A stretch of 6,674 bases of DNA. Source: Oscillospiraceae bacterium (GTDB lineage: Bacteria > Bacillota > Clostridia > Oscillospirales > Oscillospiraceae). This document shows, in pieces, positions 6,616-6,674 of this stretch (positions within the stretch are counted from its first letter, which is position 1; each line of letters starts with the position of its first letter). Made by a program: the position numbers and the translations under genes. Location: assembly GCA_020025175.1 (NCBI GenBank), contig JAHHSM010000093.1, positions 1-6,674 of the forward strand, in the 5' to 3' direction. The notes under the pieces were generated by a model, which saw only the letters and a program-made list of their open reading frames with translations, searched no databases and was not told the origin of the DNA.

Positions 6616-6674
6616 ATTTTAAAAATATAAGGAAATATGAAGAATATTCGGGAGTTTTGCTGCTGGTTTTGTAA

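Noticed and set aside
6637..6674. A possible divergent plus-strand start (AAGGA three bases before ATG, open to the right edge, Cys- and aromatic-rich start).
   Set aside because: Only about 12 codons are visible, the ribosome site is too close to the ATG, and no good promoter precedes it; more sequence to the right would be needed to call it.
6504..6674. Two minus-strand frames without stops entering from the right edge towards pstS.
   Set aside because: They are AT-rich, predicted to encode mostly Phe/Ile/Leu, overlap the Pho-box promoter, and have no visible start; open frames of this length are expected by chance.

Overview
The window is a single phosphate-acquisition and phosphate-sensing locus, with every gene on the minus strand and transcription running from right to left: pstS, pstC, pstA, pstB, phoU, a phoB/phoP-type response regulator, and a phoR-type sensor kinase. 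Strong AGGAG/GGAGG-type ribosome binding sites, a lipoprotein PstS rather than a soluble periplasmic one, moderate GC in genes with very AT-rich flanks, and the pst-phoU-phoPR gene order point to a Gram-positive anaerobe of the Firmicutes, probably Clostridia. This is inferred from style and protein sequence; no marker gene is present and the species cannot be named.

Layout from the promoter side: 6504-6674 is the AT-rich upstream region, with a Pho-box-like direct repeat of two TTkACA hexamers 11 bp apart. pstS follows, then a 15-bp perfect hairpin in the pstS-pstC gap that probably sets the high pstS to pstC ratio. pstC, pstA, pstB, phoU, phoB and phoR then follow with junctions of +2, -4, -1, -4 and -4 bases, so translation is probably coupled throughout. 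A 20-bp perfect inverted repeat starts on the last base of the phoR stop codon and probably ends the operon. Positions 1-122 hold no convincing gene. They are very AT-rich and contain three evenly spaced sequences resembling ArgR/AhrC operators (TGAAT-N4-ATTCA), which suggests that the arginine-controlled promoter of a neighbouring gene lies at the left edge.

The genes form a closed circuit. PstS captures phosphate outside the membrane, PstC and PstA form the channel, and PstB supplies ATP-driven force. PhoU is expected to relay transporter status to PhoR, which phosphorylates PhoB/PhoP, which should bind the Pho box upstream of pstS. Because the regulators sit at the end of the operon they probably control, positive autoregulation is likely. 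I found no undescribed protein system here. The signals most worth a second look are non-coding: the ArgR-like operator cluster, the Pho box, and the two hairpins.
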